The notes beneath the pieces are model-generated. The model made no database searches and was not told the DNA's origin. It saw only the letters and a program-made list of their open reading frames with translations. The position numbers and the translations under genes were made by a program. DNA of 64,000 nucleotides, from NCBI GenBank assembly GCA_964036295.1, contig OZ038465.1, positions 6,000,667-6,064,666 of the forward strand, in the 5' to 3' direction. Within the stretch, counting starts at the first letter, position 1. Each line of letters starts with the position of its first letter. Positions 11,196 through 22,751 of the stretch are shown here, piece by piece. Source of the stretch: Plumapathes pennacea. Taxonomy: Eukaryota; Cnidaria; Anthozoa; Antipatharia; Myriopathidae.

Positions 11196-12095
11196 TCTCT
11201 ATATAATAATACGCTAAGCAACCGCTGACCGCGGCTCATGTGTGTGTGTGTGTGTGTGTGTGTGTAACAAATTGATAATTTCGATTGGTGACGCAACAAA
11301 TTAAACCGGTAATTAGATAATGCGTGGAAATTGAATTCAAAAAGGAAAAAAGAAAGAAAGAGTTTCTAAAAACGGGGAGATTTCGAATGTCGATCAATCG
11401 GCGATTCACCGAGTGCTACAGAGAGAGTTTGATGTCGATCAGTCGGTGGTTTGACGAGTCGAATACGGTTGAATGGTAAATGCTCAAAGAGGTTTGTACT
11501 TGAACACAGTATAGTGCGTTCGAGATGCTCAAAATGGAATTCAAACAGGAAAAAAAAAGACAGATAAAACATTCGAAATTCGATCCCCGTATTTTACGGG
11601 GGTCCCGCAGGTGAGAATTCCGTTTTGAGTTTAGAAAAAGAATTTCAGCTGTCAAGTGTCTGGATGTCGGGCTGATGCTGCCGCATGTTTGAAAAACGAG
11701 GAGATTTTAATGTCGGTCGATCGGTGGTTCGACGAGTCGAGTATGATCGAGTGGTACATGCACTACAGGGACGTTTGTACTTTGACGCGGTAAACTGCGT
11801 TTAAGATGCTCGAAATTGAGTTCGAGATGCTCAAAATGGAATTCAAAAAGGAAAAAAAGACATAAAATATTAGGAAAAAAGAAATTCGATCACGGGTCAA
11901 GTGCTACAGAGAGATTTTAATGTCGATCAATCGGTCGAGTACGGTTGAGTGGTAAATGCTCAAAGAGGTTTGTACTTTGGACACAGTATAGTGCGTTCGA
12001 GATGCTCAAAATGGAATTCAAACAGGAAAAAAAAGACAGGAAAAATATTAGGAAAGAAGAAATCCGATCCCCGTATTTCACGGGGGTCCCGCTAG
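11196..12095 (+). mobile_element. Helitron D, tandem unit with internal end-like hairpin
   Basis: Same 5' and 3' termini as its neighbours. At about 11582-11610 an internal CCCCGTATTTTACGGGG hairpin is followed by CAGGTGAGAA instead of CTAG, which suggests read-through of an earlier terminus or recombination between units. Confidence 0.85.
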
Positions 12096-12894
12096 TCTCT
12101 ATATAATAATACGCTAAGCTACCGCTGACCACGGCTCATGTGTGTGTGTGTGTGTGTGTATGTGTGTGTGTGTAACAAATTGATAATTTCGATTTGTGAC
12201 GCAACAAATTAAACCGGTAATTAGATAATGCGCGGTTTGAATTTCTGACGCAACAAATGCTCGCGTACGATTGTTAGTCATAATTACGATATCGTCAATT
12301 CGAATTGAATCAAGCAAGCAAACAAGCAAGCCAGAAATCTTTTCGACCGTTGCCTTTCAACCAAGCCCACGGGACGCGATTACTGAAGGTGAGAGTTCCG
12401 TTTAAGTTAAGAAGAAGAATTTCAGGTGTCTGGATGGCGGGCTGATGCTGCCGCATGTTCGAAAAACGGGAAGATTTTGATGTTGGACGACCGGTGGTTC
12501 GACGAGTTGAGTATGGTCGACTAGAGTGATACATGGCACTACAGGGACGTATGTACTTTGACGCGGTAGACTGCGTTTGAGATGCTCGAAATGGAATTCA
12601 AAAAGGAGAAAAGAATTTTGAAAAACGGGCAGATTTTGATGTCGATCGATCGGCAATTCACCGAGTGGTACGGTTGAGTGGTTATGTACTACAGAAAGAT
12701 TTTTATGTCAATCAATCGGTGGTTCGACGAGTCGAGTACGGTTGAGTGGTAAATGCACTATAGAAGTTTGTACTTGGACACTGTAACTGCGTTCGAGATG
12801 CTCAATATGGAATTCAAAAAGGCAAAAAAGAAAGACAGAAAAAATATTAGGAAAAAAGAAATCTGATCCCCGTATTTTACGGGGGTCCCGCTAG
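12096..12894 (+). mobile_element. Helitron E, tandem unit
   Basis: Starts with TCTCTATATAATAATACGC and ends with hairpin plus CTAG at 12891-12894. The next unit begins immediately. Confidence 0.88.
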
Positions 12895-13610
12895 TCTATA
12901 TAATAATACGCTAAGCAACCGCTGACCGCGGCTAATGTGTCTGTGTATGTATGTGCGTGTGTGTCTGTGTGTCTGTGTGTGTGCGTGCGTGCGTGTGTGC
13001 GTGTGTGTGTAAGAAATTGTTCATTTCGATTTGTGACGCAACAAATTAAACCGGTAATTAGATAATGCATGTTTAAATTTCTGACTCAACAAATGCTCGC
13101 GTACTCGTTAGTCAATTACTTTATCGTCAATTCGAATTGAACCGCCGGGAAAAACAGGCCAGACATCTTCTCGACTGTTGACTTTCAATCAAGCCGAGGA
13201 CGCGATTACTGAAGGTGAGAATTCTGTTTGAGTTTAGTAAATGAATTTTACCTGTCAGGTGTCTGGATGTCGGGCTGATGCTGCCGCATGTTCGAAAAAC
13301 GGGGAGATTTTGATGCCGGTCGATTGGTGGTTCGACGAGTCGAGTATGGTCGAGTGGTACATGCACTACAGGGACGTTGTACTTTAACGCGGTAAACTGC
13401 GTTTGAGATACTCGAAATGGAATTCAAAAAGGAGAAAAGAAAGAAAAGAATTTCGAAAAACGGGGAGATTTTGACGTCGAAAGATCGGCGATTCACCAAG
13501 TGGTACGGTCGAGTGGTACATGTACTACAGAGAGATTTTGATGTCGATCAATCGGTTGTTTGACGAGTCGAGTACGGTTGAGTGGTAAATGCACTACAGA
13601 AGTTTGTACA
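12895..13610 (+). mobile_element. Helitron F, 3'-truncated last unit
   Basis: Begins TCTATATAATAATACGC (two bases shorter than the other units) and a degenerate TG tract, then loses similarity near 13610 before any 3' hairpin. Confidence 0.8.
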
Positions 13611-13724
13611 ATATCCGTTTACAGTTTTATTTATTTAATCACAAGAAACATTACGAGATGATACCGAGGAGGACATCAATTTATTTGTCAAAAATGCAGT
13701 TCCAGAAAGCACTAAAAGCTTCAT

Positions 13725-13951
13725 TAGTTCGATTTCGTATCGATAAGTTAACACGGTTTTAGATTATAGCATTTGTGTCTGCTGCACATGCGCAATAGAC
13801 ACAAAAAACGGGGAGATTTTGATGTCGATCAATCAGCGGTTCGACGAGTCGAGTACGGTCGAGTGGTAAATGCACTACAGAAGTTTGTACTTTAACACTG
13901 TAAACTGCGTTCGAGATGCTCGAATCGGAATTCAAAGGGAAACAAGACAGG
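13725..13951 (+). mobile_element. Helitron-derived fragment
   Basis: Matches 43670-43860, including the GTTAACACGGTTTTAGATTA stretch and the ATCGATC module. It has no intact terminus. Confidence 0.7.
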
Positions 13952-15150
13952 AACGTGGCCAGTGCACTTGTGGCGCCATTAATACAATGAATAGAGACAC
14001 ACGAGGTCCGGGGAGAGGAACTTTTGTCGTGCGTTTATATGCAAAAGATATTATAGCCGAGTCAGTTTTTGCACTGACGGATCCAAGAGCTCCCTTTATT
14101 TTTCTTGCCCTCTTTTCTTCTAATTTCGGTCAAACAGATATTCACGAAAAAGTGTTTTATAATAATTGAGAGAAAACAATCATCGAAGGCCCCGTAGGAA
14201 TATTCTTCGTTTGCAACAACCAGTTTTCATAGCTCCCGACTCATGCAGGGTATGATGTTTCATACGGAATAATATTTTCAATGAGTGATTTGCTTTTGCC
14301 TTGAGTGATCTTTTTGCCGGGAGCATTTTGAACTTGCTTTCCGGCGATGCACGTGACAGTACTGGTGTGACGCTTGCTATAGTAACCTGGCAACTTTGTT
14401 GAGTGAATTTTCAAGCTGACATGTTTTGTGGAGGAACTGTGTTGTCATTTTGTAATGGGATTGACTGGGGAATACCCGACATCTTAAGTAGCTGCAAGAC
14501 AGCGTAATAGCCTTATCTCATGTTGGAATGCTTTTAGAACGTGATGCCCGGTATCATTTTTGGCTATCTGTAGTGCCAACATCCCATAAAACTGGTGACT
14601 GACACCTATCAACCGACTGCCCAATGGTGAAGTTGCTTCGTCATCTCCACTGGAGTTCTCGTCTTGACACTGCCGGGTTGTAACGAAAACAAAGACCCTG
14701 AAAACGAAGACCTATAACCCCGGAAAACGAAGACCCTAACAGCAACAACAAAAAGCTTTTCTCAATGCCACTCTCTTTAATATTGCTTGTTTATGCCTAT
14801 CTCTGCAGCAGATGTTGGATTGTTTGCGTATGTATCATGTACAAGTAGCTGTATTAACAGCTTTTTAGTCTTATCTCGTCTTTGCTAATCCTCCCAGCGT
14901 GTGCATCATGTTCAAGTAGTTGTAATTGAAAGCTTTTTAGACTTATCTCTGCAGCACATTAAAACATGATACTTCCCATGGTGAAGTTACTTCGTATGAA
15001 AAAGCCATCTCAGAAGTTACGCATCCTATATGTACAAGTCTGATCACTAATATGCTCAAGACTGCTATGCATTAAGCTTTAACACTAAATTCTGGGTCGA
15101 TACAAAATTAATCTCTATCGGAAGCTGCAGACGTTTGAATACCAGGATCA
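13952..15150 (+). repeat. Dispersed repeat Y, copy 1
   Basis: Inverted relative to 37660-38370: 13952-14515 and 14885-15150 match, while 14516-14880 is absent from the other copy. The extra part contains a short tandem (AACGAAGACC) near 14690-14745. No supported gene; the open frame ending near 14169 lies in the repeat. Confidence 0.75.
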
Positions 15151-15778
15151 TTATCGCTTTTTGGGTACGGAGCCTTATATAAAAACAAAGAATAACATAA
15201 GAAAAAGACCCTCTATGTAACTGTACTGTTTTGCAGTGTTAACCGTTGACCTTTCTCCCTTTTGATCAATCCCAAATTCTAACCAGATAATGATCAGACA
15301 ATATGACTATTTCAGCAGTCAATATAAACTCCGATAACGTATTTGTAAGCTGATCGAACAACGATCCTGAGTATTTGTGTTCTCACCACATCACTTTAAT
15401 GCTCCACCCCTCCCCGGGTCTCCCGTCCCCTCCCCCTCTCCCAAAATTTGTTATATAAAGTTTGAAACGAGGTCTTTGAGCGGCGCTGTAAGAATCGTTA
15501 GAGTGGCTCTGTAAGAATCCTTACAATGGCTATGTAAGAATCCTTAGAGTGGCTCTGTAAGAATCCTTAGGATGGCTCTGTAAAAATCCTTAGAACGGCT
15601 CTGTAAGAATCCTTAGGGTGGCTCTGTAAAAATCCTTAGAACGGCTCTGTAAGAATCCTTAGAACGGCTCTGTAAGAGAGGCTTACGTAAAACAGTTCAC
15701 TTACATAGAGGGTCTTTTTCTCATGTTATTCTTTGTTTTTATATAAGGCTCCGTGCCCAGAAAACGATAATGATCCTT
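15148..15778. mobile_element. Hairpin element with internal minisatellite
   Basis: Arms of about 90 bp (15148-15237 and 15688-15778) are inverted repeats. The centre holds the 23-bp tandem repeat described separately. Confidence 0.7.
15478..15675 (+). repeat. Minisatellite, 23-bp unit, about 9 copies
   Basis: Unit of the type GGCTCTGTAAGAATCCTTAG plus three variable bases, with point differences between copies. It is not CRISPR: there are no unique spacers. Confidence 0.9.
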
Positions 15779-16210
15779 AACTATTCCTCAAAACAAAAGC
15801 AAAGAATAATTGTGCTAAAGTTAAATGCTAAGGTAAAAAACAATCAGTTTCCTAGACGAAAGAGCCTGTTAGACCTGATTCTGTAAACCGTGAACCTTGT
15901 TTATAATCATAGCGATCAGAATTTATTGTTGCTATGGCGAGAACTAAGTTTCCGGAGCAGAATTCTGCCCTTGAAGCTAAAAGGAATGTTGGTCGGATTT
16001 CGAAAATCAGGAATACTGCTTTGAAGTATTGAGGGCAAACATCGCCTGACGTCCAAAGGAAACAATTTCGGCAATGTTTTCACACAGTCAGAGCCCTGCT
16101 GCACTCGGATGACGTGTTACCCAGGAAACCATGAAGACGTTGACCTCAAACTTACAGCTGCTCATCCGCAAGGCTGGTTCTTTTATTATGTTTTGGCTTT
16201 AACATTTGGG
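15779..16210 (+). repeat. Dispersed repeat Z, copy 1
   Basis: Collinear with about 62715-63125 in the same orientation (for example GTTAAATGCTAAGG and GTGAACCTTGTTTATAAT). No coding content recognised. Confidence 0.75.
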
Positions 16211-16537
16211 CATTTGACTCAATGGTGTATTGATGAAATTCTCTGTATACATCACAAAGACATACGTCCTTGTTCGCATGGACACTTTAATTGCTTGTTT
16301 TTCCTAATACTGTAGGTCTTTTAATTTCTTCTTTTTACTCGTCCCTTATTTCTTAATTTACATTCATTTGAAGGTTTCATATTAGATTTCAATTTATGTA
16401 GAACTCTGTGGACCGTCCAACAAACAGGCAAATCAGATTCTCTGTGGTTCCACTTTTGTTTTACGCTCAGAGGTTGTGTGAAGTTACAGTGACAGTCTGC
16501 CATCTTAACCAATCTGTTGCTCGTCTCTGATTGTTAG

Positions 16538-16698
16538 ATTTTTCGAATTGTAATAGTTGGTCGTCCTGGGGAAACTGCACAGAGAATTGTACACAAACAA
16601 AAAGTCGCATTTGTCGACATTCAGGGGATGGTGAAGTAAATTGCACGCGGGGAAACTAGAGGGTTGTCGCAAATGATACAACCGTCATTGCCTACTAG
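16538..16698 (+). pseudogene. Broken thrombospondin type 1 exon
   Basis: After an AG acceptor in phase 1 the frame reads CNSWSSWGNCTENCT then RICRH, the start of a TSP1 repeat, and hits TAG at about 16657. The other frame then gives GCRK, a stop, and HCLLG before a phase-1 GT donor at 16699. The exon therefore has TSP1 borders but both a frameshift and a stop. It probably descends from the TSP1 exons seen at 49295 and 49683. Confidence 0.55.
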
Positions 16699-16699
16699 G

Positions 16700-17280
16700 T
16701 AACAATTATGTAGAAAAAAATCAGCAGGGAGATTTAGTACCTGGCAGACACTGTTTGTGCGGACAGTAAGAGTACTGTTTGCTACAACTCTTTTGCATCA
16801 GGTTGTTCACATGGCCAAAAACACCATGACATGACTGAAATCTCAGCACCTAAGGCTTTCTGAGGGGTTTCGACAAAAGACTGATCCCCGGTCTGCTGAC
16901 CCCTTTCTATAAAATACTGACCCCTTGTAAAATACTGACCTCCACCAAAATCTTTCATATCGATTAGTATAACGCCCGGGCTGTATATTCTGAGGCAAGC
17001 GAAGTGAGCCGAAGAAATAACATTAAAATTCAACGCTCGAAACATGTAAAGTGGGGGCTGCAATGGAAATGATAATTATCGCAAGTTGCATGGGGACTGC
17101 TGTTTGTTTCGAAATCATTGAAGACGGCAGGTCATGCAAGCCATATCCTTGTGTGTATTACTGACTCGATCACTTGAAGGCTATAAAGGCCTGCCTGTTC
17201 TTGTTTATGCTATGCGCCAGCGATCTATAATTTTCTGTCGACAGTTTCAGCTATTGCATTCCTCTCAGCAGAATCGGAAC
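16700..17280. other. No gene seen
   Basis: Contains a short ACTGACC-rich imperfect tandem near 16870-16950. Nothing else recognised. Confidence 0.4.
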
Positions 17281-17284
17281 TTAA

Positions 17285-17784
17285 AGTGCCTATAAGCCTT
17301 CAGACGTTACGTTTTTATATGAAAGTAGGAATTGATCTAAGCAACTTATATTCAAAGAAACTCCGTTCCGAAGCGTTCTTATACTTTTTTCACGCGGTTG
17401 AACTCAGAATTCCGAAATCTTGACCGAGCGACATGGGAGACTGGGTCTGTGACGTCAGAGAAGGCACTGGCATCGCTTTGGCGTCTCTTTACCTTAGTTG
17501 TTTTTTCCCTTGGTTACATTTTTCTCGACAACACATCTATGAGGCATAATTCTCACCTCGCCAACTGCAAAATCTGTGTGAAAGTTTTGTTTGACAAGAA
17601 ACGAATCCCTCCTCTGACGTCATAACCCATTCTCTCAATCGAAAAACTTTGCGCTTTTATCGCATGTTTGCCGGGCGGAAAAATATATAAAAACGCTTCG
17701 GAGCGGAATTTCTTTGACCATAAGTTGTTTAGATTACTTCCTACTTTCATATAAAGACGTAACGTCTGAAGGCTTATAGGCACT
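17285..17784. mobile_element. TTAA-flanked MITE 1
   Basis: A 500-bp element with inverted arms of about 100 bp starting AGTGCCTATAAGCC, flanked on both sides by TTAA (17281-17284 and 17785-17788). The TTAA duplication is the piggyBac hallmark. The TIR does not show the usual CCC start, so the superfamily is uncertain. Confidence 0.7.
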
Positions 17785-17967
17785 TTAATTGCTCAGTCAG
17801 ACGACTTTTTTCTTCTTTCAAGATTTAAAATTTGTCGGGTTGGAAAGCTGTCCATTCGATAAAAAATGTGCTGCGATTTGAGTCGGCGGCAATTTATACA
17901 ATGAGAACTGTTTACAAGCCGTTCGAAGTATATAGCTACTGTCTGAAAACAATAAAAAAATGTTTAA

Positions 17968-18681
17968 GGTGATTCCCTAGGAAAAGAATCTGTCATAGAT
18001 TTGTAATGAAACTTGGCACAATTGTACAACAACTCAAGTGGGTCACAATGATGCAATAAAAACAAGGGGTCACCGTGCTCGTTTTTACGGCACAAGCTGA
18101 CTAGTTTGGTGTTCTAGCGTCTGTTGTACGCACCCCGATACTGGGAAATAAGGTCAATGATTTTCGATGCAGTCTGAAATATCACCAAACTCTCAACTTT
18201 ATTCTATTGACTGTTCACCTATGTCACAGAAAAATGTATGTGAATGGCTGCAAATTTATTTTAACAACAAAAATTAGTGAGTAGTTGATGTGCTGTCTTG
18301 AACCGGAAGTGGCCCGATCCGTAGCATTTCTTTCAACTGCGTAAAATCTGCTCATAGATTTCTGCCTATTTTTTCCTGTTTTACTGGGGACACTGTTCTT
18401 ATTAAAATTATGGAATAAAAATGGGGGTCACCGTGCTCGTTTTTGCGCATTTGTCAGGAAAAGGTGAATGTTCACTTCAAAATACGTCTTTCCGAGAGGG
18501 GACTGAGACGAGTTTCAACTTTTGAGGCGGCTGCTCCCACAAGGAACGACGAAAAATAAAACTTATTTGCGTAAAGAATATAAAGAGCTTTCGATCTTGA
18601 TATTTCGGTGGTTCTCAATGTCCACCATCTCAAAAGTATTATGCGCACTAAAAATGCGCAATGCAAAACTAGGGAATCACC
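17968..18681. mobile_element. TTAA-flanked MITE 2
   Basis: Inverted ends GGTGATTCCCTAG, flanked by TTAA at 17964-17967 and 18682-18685. Two internal copies of GGGGTCACCGTGCTCG occur near 18068 and 18424. Confidence 0.65.
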
Positions 18682-18689
18682 TTAAACGC

Positions 18690-19320
18690 TTCTGGAACCA
18701 AGGGAAAAAGAGCTACAACCACTAAACTCGGGCATGTTTATAAATGTTCTATAGAGAAGATAACTGTGATTTCAGAGTTGGTTGAAGTCAATTCACAAAC
18801 ATGTATAATATTTGACCGTTAAGTGCCGATTGCGTTACTTAAAGCCGTTTTGTCACATAGTGTGCTTAGGAACTGTATTCTGCCTGATATCAGAGCATCA
18901 TGCAGTGCAACAAGCATGCGATACGTGTTTCAGACCTCGGAGATAACAGTTTCATTCTTTTTATTAGCCGGTACCATATTCTCGAGTGAAATTTGATTCT
19001 TTGTTTGACCTCGTCTGGCCCAGTTTGTCATTACTCCCATCAATACTCCACAGTAAAATGCTGAATAAAAAAATCAAAGACATTTTCAACAAAACTGTAA
19101 ACGCAATATGTTTGAAAAACGTTAGGTAAATCTTTAATTGCATTTTTTACTAATTTAACGACAGCATTTTTTGTGTTTAGAACATTATTCCTTTTTAGTC
19201 AAACAAATAATTTGAATCTAATTATCTCTTTTGTTGTCGTTCAGTGGAGTATTGTTGTTTTTCCTTCTATACAAGGGAAACATTAAGTGGATTATGCACC
19301 AATATGGGCTTTAGATTTAA
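18690..19320. other. No gene seen
   Basis: AT-rich sequence with no gene, repeat or splice structure that I can support. Confidence 0.4.
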
Positions 19321-19321
19321 T

Positions 19322-19502
19322 AAATTTCCACTGGTTTGCCGTGGTGTGGACTCTTATTTACCACGATTTACGTCATCACATGGTCAAAATGTTGTGGACT
19401 CACGAGGCGCTTCGCCTAGTGAGTCCGCAACTAATTTTGACCATGTGATGACGTAAATCGTGGTAAATAAGAGTCCACACCACGGCAAACCAGTGGAAAT
19501 TT
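19322..19502. repeat. Long near-perfect palindrome 1 (GAGGCGCTTCGCC centre)
   Basis: Arms of about 90 bp are almost perfectly complementary around CACGAGGCGCTTCGCC at about 19401-19416. The same centre occurs in the palindrome at 50354-50536. The outer arm motif CTCTTATTTACCA recurs near 19608, about 110 bp beyond the palindrome, followed by CAATCAGAGAGCGAGAAACT. Confidence 0.9.
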
Positions 19503-20342
19503 GTTTTTTACCACAACATTTAGAAATATACAGGAAACTTTCGTTGTATTTCGCTGCAAAACGTGACATGTTGGCATCAGCTGGCGTCAGCATCGTTGTC
19601 TGTACTCTTATTTACCATGGTAAATCGACCAATCAGAGAGCGAGAAACTAGTTTGCTGTGGTAAAAATAACTATTCACGGTAATACACCAGTTTTTAAAT
19701 GTTTTAAAACGGCCGAATTTGAACCAAAACTACGGAGTATTGTCTGGTGTAATGTTGAGCAATCTCTGTATGACGTCAAATGAACAGTTGTCGCCACCAT
19801 AACACGGCTATTCGCAAGCTGCATGAATATTATTCGATTTATCAAAATATCAGGTGTTATAAGCAAGTCCTATAACAACAATCCGTGAATGAAACTTGCC
19901 GTAACGGTGAATTTCTGCCACTAGACAGCTGTACCCCGGTACCAGACTCGGCCTACGTGAATACTGTATTTCCCTTCAAGTAGGAAATTCAACGAGGATC
20001 CATTTTCCTTTACACTAAATATGTTTAGCATCTTTTCAATACAGTCAATCATCTTACTGTAAAATGTAGCTACTTTAAAATATATAAATTTCCTGTCACC
20101 AGACCTTTTAACCTTTGGAAGCCTAATGTGGGCCCTATTTTCTGATAGTGGACAGTTTCTCGTTTCTATTTTTTACAAACTAGACGTAAAATGATTTCTT
20201 GTGACAATATCTGCCAAAGTGTATCAAAATATTTCCCGTCCCCTCAGTCCAAGAGCCTTAACAGCGATTTTACTTCTGCAGAACAAACACAATCACGGCC
20301 AAAATTGTTGGGACGATTTCAAGTTTACCCCCCCCCCCCCCC
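19503..20342. other. Tail of palindrome element, then unassigned sequence
   Basis: To about 19680 this belongs to the palindrome-containing element. The rest has no recognised gene. A poly-C run lies at about 20328-20342, directly before the LTR. Confidence 0.45.
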
Positions 20343-20502
20343 TGTAGAGGTCCGAAGAGTGGAGACACAAGATAGTTAAACAGAAGACATTTAATGATAC
20401 CTGGGTTCCGAGCCCGAATGAAGATTACAACTCATGGCTAACTAGTTATGTCACTATCACGTGCTTAGCTAATTACCATATAACAGTGCGCTTGATATAA
20501 CA
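20343..20502 (-). repeat. 3' LTR of gypsy-type element
   Basis: 160 bp, TG...CA on the minus strand, direct match of 30402-30564 with a few substitutions and a small indel. Confidence 0.85.
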
Positions 20503-20640
20503 TATCTCCCCTTTTATGGAATGGTCCTTACGGCTATACTAACAGTAACAATAACCAGTGATTGTTCATCACTTGAAGAAAAAACCTAATGTGCAATGTT
20601 CCTGTAAACTTAAGGGGGTGCATAATAGTCCAGGCAGTTC

Positions 20641-21796
20641 TTATGCTTCATAGTCTGCCAGGTATGCTGGTCTGCGTCGCTGTCGTCTTGGTCTGGTTGG
20701 CTGGTCTTGGTCTTGTTGTCTTGATTGGTTTGTGTTCTCCTCTACAGAGCTGAGTTCCCTTGGTCCGCGTAGCTCTGGTGGGATGTTGCTGTCTGCGTCT
20801 TTGTTCTTGTCTGTGTTTGGTGCCGGGGCGTTCATCAGTATCTCTTCTCTCCAATCGGTCTGATCCGCTTTGTCGTCCAGTTCTGTGTTTTCCTTCCCGC
20901 TACTCATGATGGTGTTTGCAAGCTTAAAGTGGGTGGAGTCGCGGCAAACTTCTCGCCCATCTGTGATACGTCTTGCGGTGACACTGGATCCATTGTAGAA
21001 GGCTGGTTCGAATGGTGTCGACCACTTGTTGCGTTTACTTTGTTTCAACAGCACATAGTCTCCCAATATGAAGCTGTGTTCTTTGGTGTTCCTTCCTTCC
21101 TGAGCCATCTTTTGTTTGTACTGGTTGTCTCGCTTGTCCATCAGTTTGTCCTGGTTGCTTCGTTTGCTTGGGTCTGTTGGGGTTGTGTAGTCTAGCCTGG
21201 TCCTGATGTTCCTGTTGGTCATGGCTTGGTACGGTGTTACACCAGTTGCAGGGTGTGGTGTGTCCCTGTAAGCCTTAAGCATGTCTTGGACAGTCATGTT
21301 TCTCTCAAGTTTGTCCTTCTCTTGCAGATGGATAATTTGCTCGGTCTTGTTGAGAAGCTGCATAAACCTCTTTGCTTTCCCATTAGCTCTTGGGTGTAAG
21401 GGCGTGATTCGGTGGTGTTTGAATCCTTCTTGCTGGGCGAATTCACCGAATTCTTTGGAGTTGAATGGCGGTCCGTTGTCTGAATCTATTTGTCTTGGTA
21501 TGCCATTGTGTGCAAACATCTTCTTCAATTTCTCTTTCGTTGGTTTAAACGCTGTAGAAGATGTGACTTCTACTTTTGGTGGTTCTTTTGTCTATAGCAA
21601 CCAAGTTGTAGTGTCCATCCGGGTAGGGTCCCTCGAAGTCAACTCCAATGTGTTCCCAGGGTTTCTGCGGGATGACAGTTGGTTTGATTGGTTCTGCTCT
21701 GTGTTGCTTTGTGGTGACTTGGCATTCATAGCATTGTCCAATGGTCTGGTCAACTAGCGTGTTCATGCCAGGGAACCAATATTTAACTCTAATCAT
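20641..21796 (-). pseudogene. Integrase region of gypsy-type element
   Basis: Minus-strand frames give the end of the zinc-binding region (CYECQ), the first core Asp in IGVDFEGPYP, the second in IDSDNGPPF, and the third-position helix as ANGKAKRFM, where the usual Glu is Lys. A frameshift near 21530-21545 splits the region. The C-terminal part (to 20641) is Arg/Gln-rich. Loss of the catalytic Glu and the frameshift argue against activity. Confidence 0.8.
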
Positions 21797-21897
21797 TTGC
21801 TTAGTCTTCGTTGTTCCCAGGTGTCCAAGTCGGTGGGCAACCTTGATGATCTTCCTCTGTAGGTTCGTGGGGATAACGATCCGGTCTAGCCTGAGGA

Positions 21898-22751
21898 TCA
21901 GTCCTTGTGCTTCAACAATTCCTCCTTGATGGCGTAGAATGGTGCGATGTCTGGATCTTTCCTGTGTTTCTCCCAGTCTCCCTTGCAGATTCTTTGGCGG
22001 AGTTTTTGAAGGATGCTGTCTGCCAGAGTTTCTTCTTTGATCTTGTCGATCACAATTGCATGCTGTGCTTCAACCACTGCCTTTATCACTCTCTCCGTAC
22101 TGTCGCTGCCTGTTTCTGGTGGTGGGTGTCTGGATAGGAAGTCCAGTGGATCTGCTTCGTCTTTTCCAGGTTCATACTTGAGCTCATAGTCAACATCTTG
22201 CATGTCCATGACCCATTTCTCTATGCGTGGCGGTAGCTTTGCTGTGGGCTTGTTGAACAGTGGAATGAGGAACTTGTGGGCTGTGATGATGTCGAACTTT
22301 GGTGCCCCTAACAGGTACATGCTGAGTCTGGTTTTTGCCCACTTTACACATAGTACATCTTTCTCCGTTTGGCTGTATCTCTTCTCAGTGCCTGTAAGGG
22401 TGCGGCTGATGAAGTGGACTGGCTGCAATCCTTTTGGTGTCCTTTGGAAGAGTCCAGCTGATAGGCCTTCATTGTAGCTCGCTTCTGTCCGAACCATGAT
22501 AGGTAGGGTTGGGTTGAAGAAAGCCATAGTGTCGTCACTGTGCTTTCTTTCAGCTTTTCGAAGGCATCGATTTCTTCTGGTCCCCATTGAAACTTGGCAT
22601 CTTTGTGAGTTAACTCCCTCAGTGGTTTCGTCAGGGATGCGTATCTTGGTATGAACTTTGACAAGTAACTAGTCATACCGAGGAAGCTTTGGATTGTGGC
22701 GCTGTGCATTCTTTGATTGCTCTGACTTTGTCTGGGGTTGGTTTGAGTCAT
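21898..22751 (-). pseudogene. RNase H and connection region of gypsy-type element
   Basis: Two overlapping frames cover the reverse transcriptase thumb (FIPRYASLTKPLREL), a RNase H region (TEASYNEGLSAGLFQ, where the usual Asp of TDAS is Glu; SQTEKD; then DPLDFLSRHP) and the start of the integrase zinc region. A frameshift lies near 22500. Confidence 0.75.

Noticed and set aside
9739-13499. Many minus-strand frames with RTTDRPTSKSSRFSN-like peptides
   Set aside because: They are all shared by Helitron copies, differ by frameshifts and have no domain; they are chance frames in repeated DNA.
15478-15675. CRISPR-like array
   Set aside because: The units are contiguous with no unique spacers, in a eukaryotic context; it is a minisatellite.
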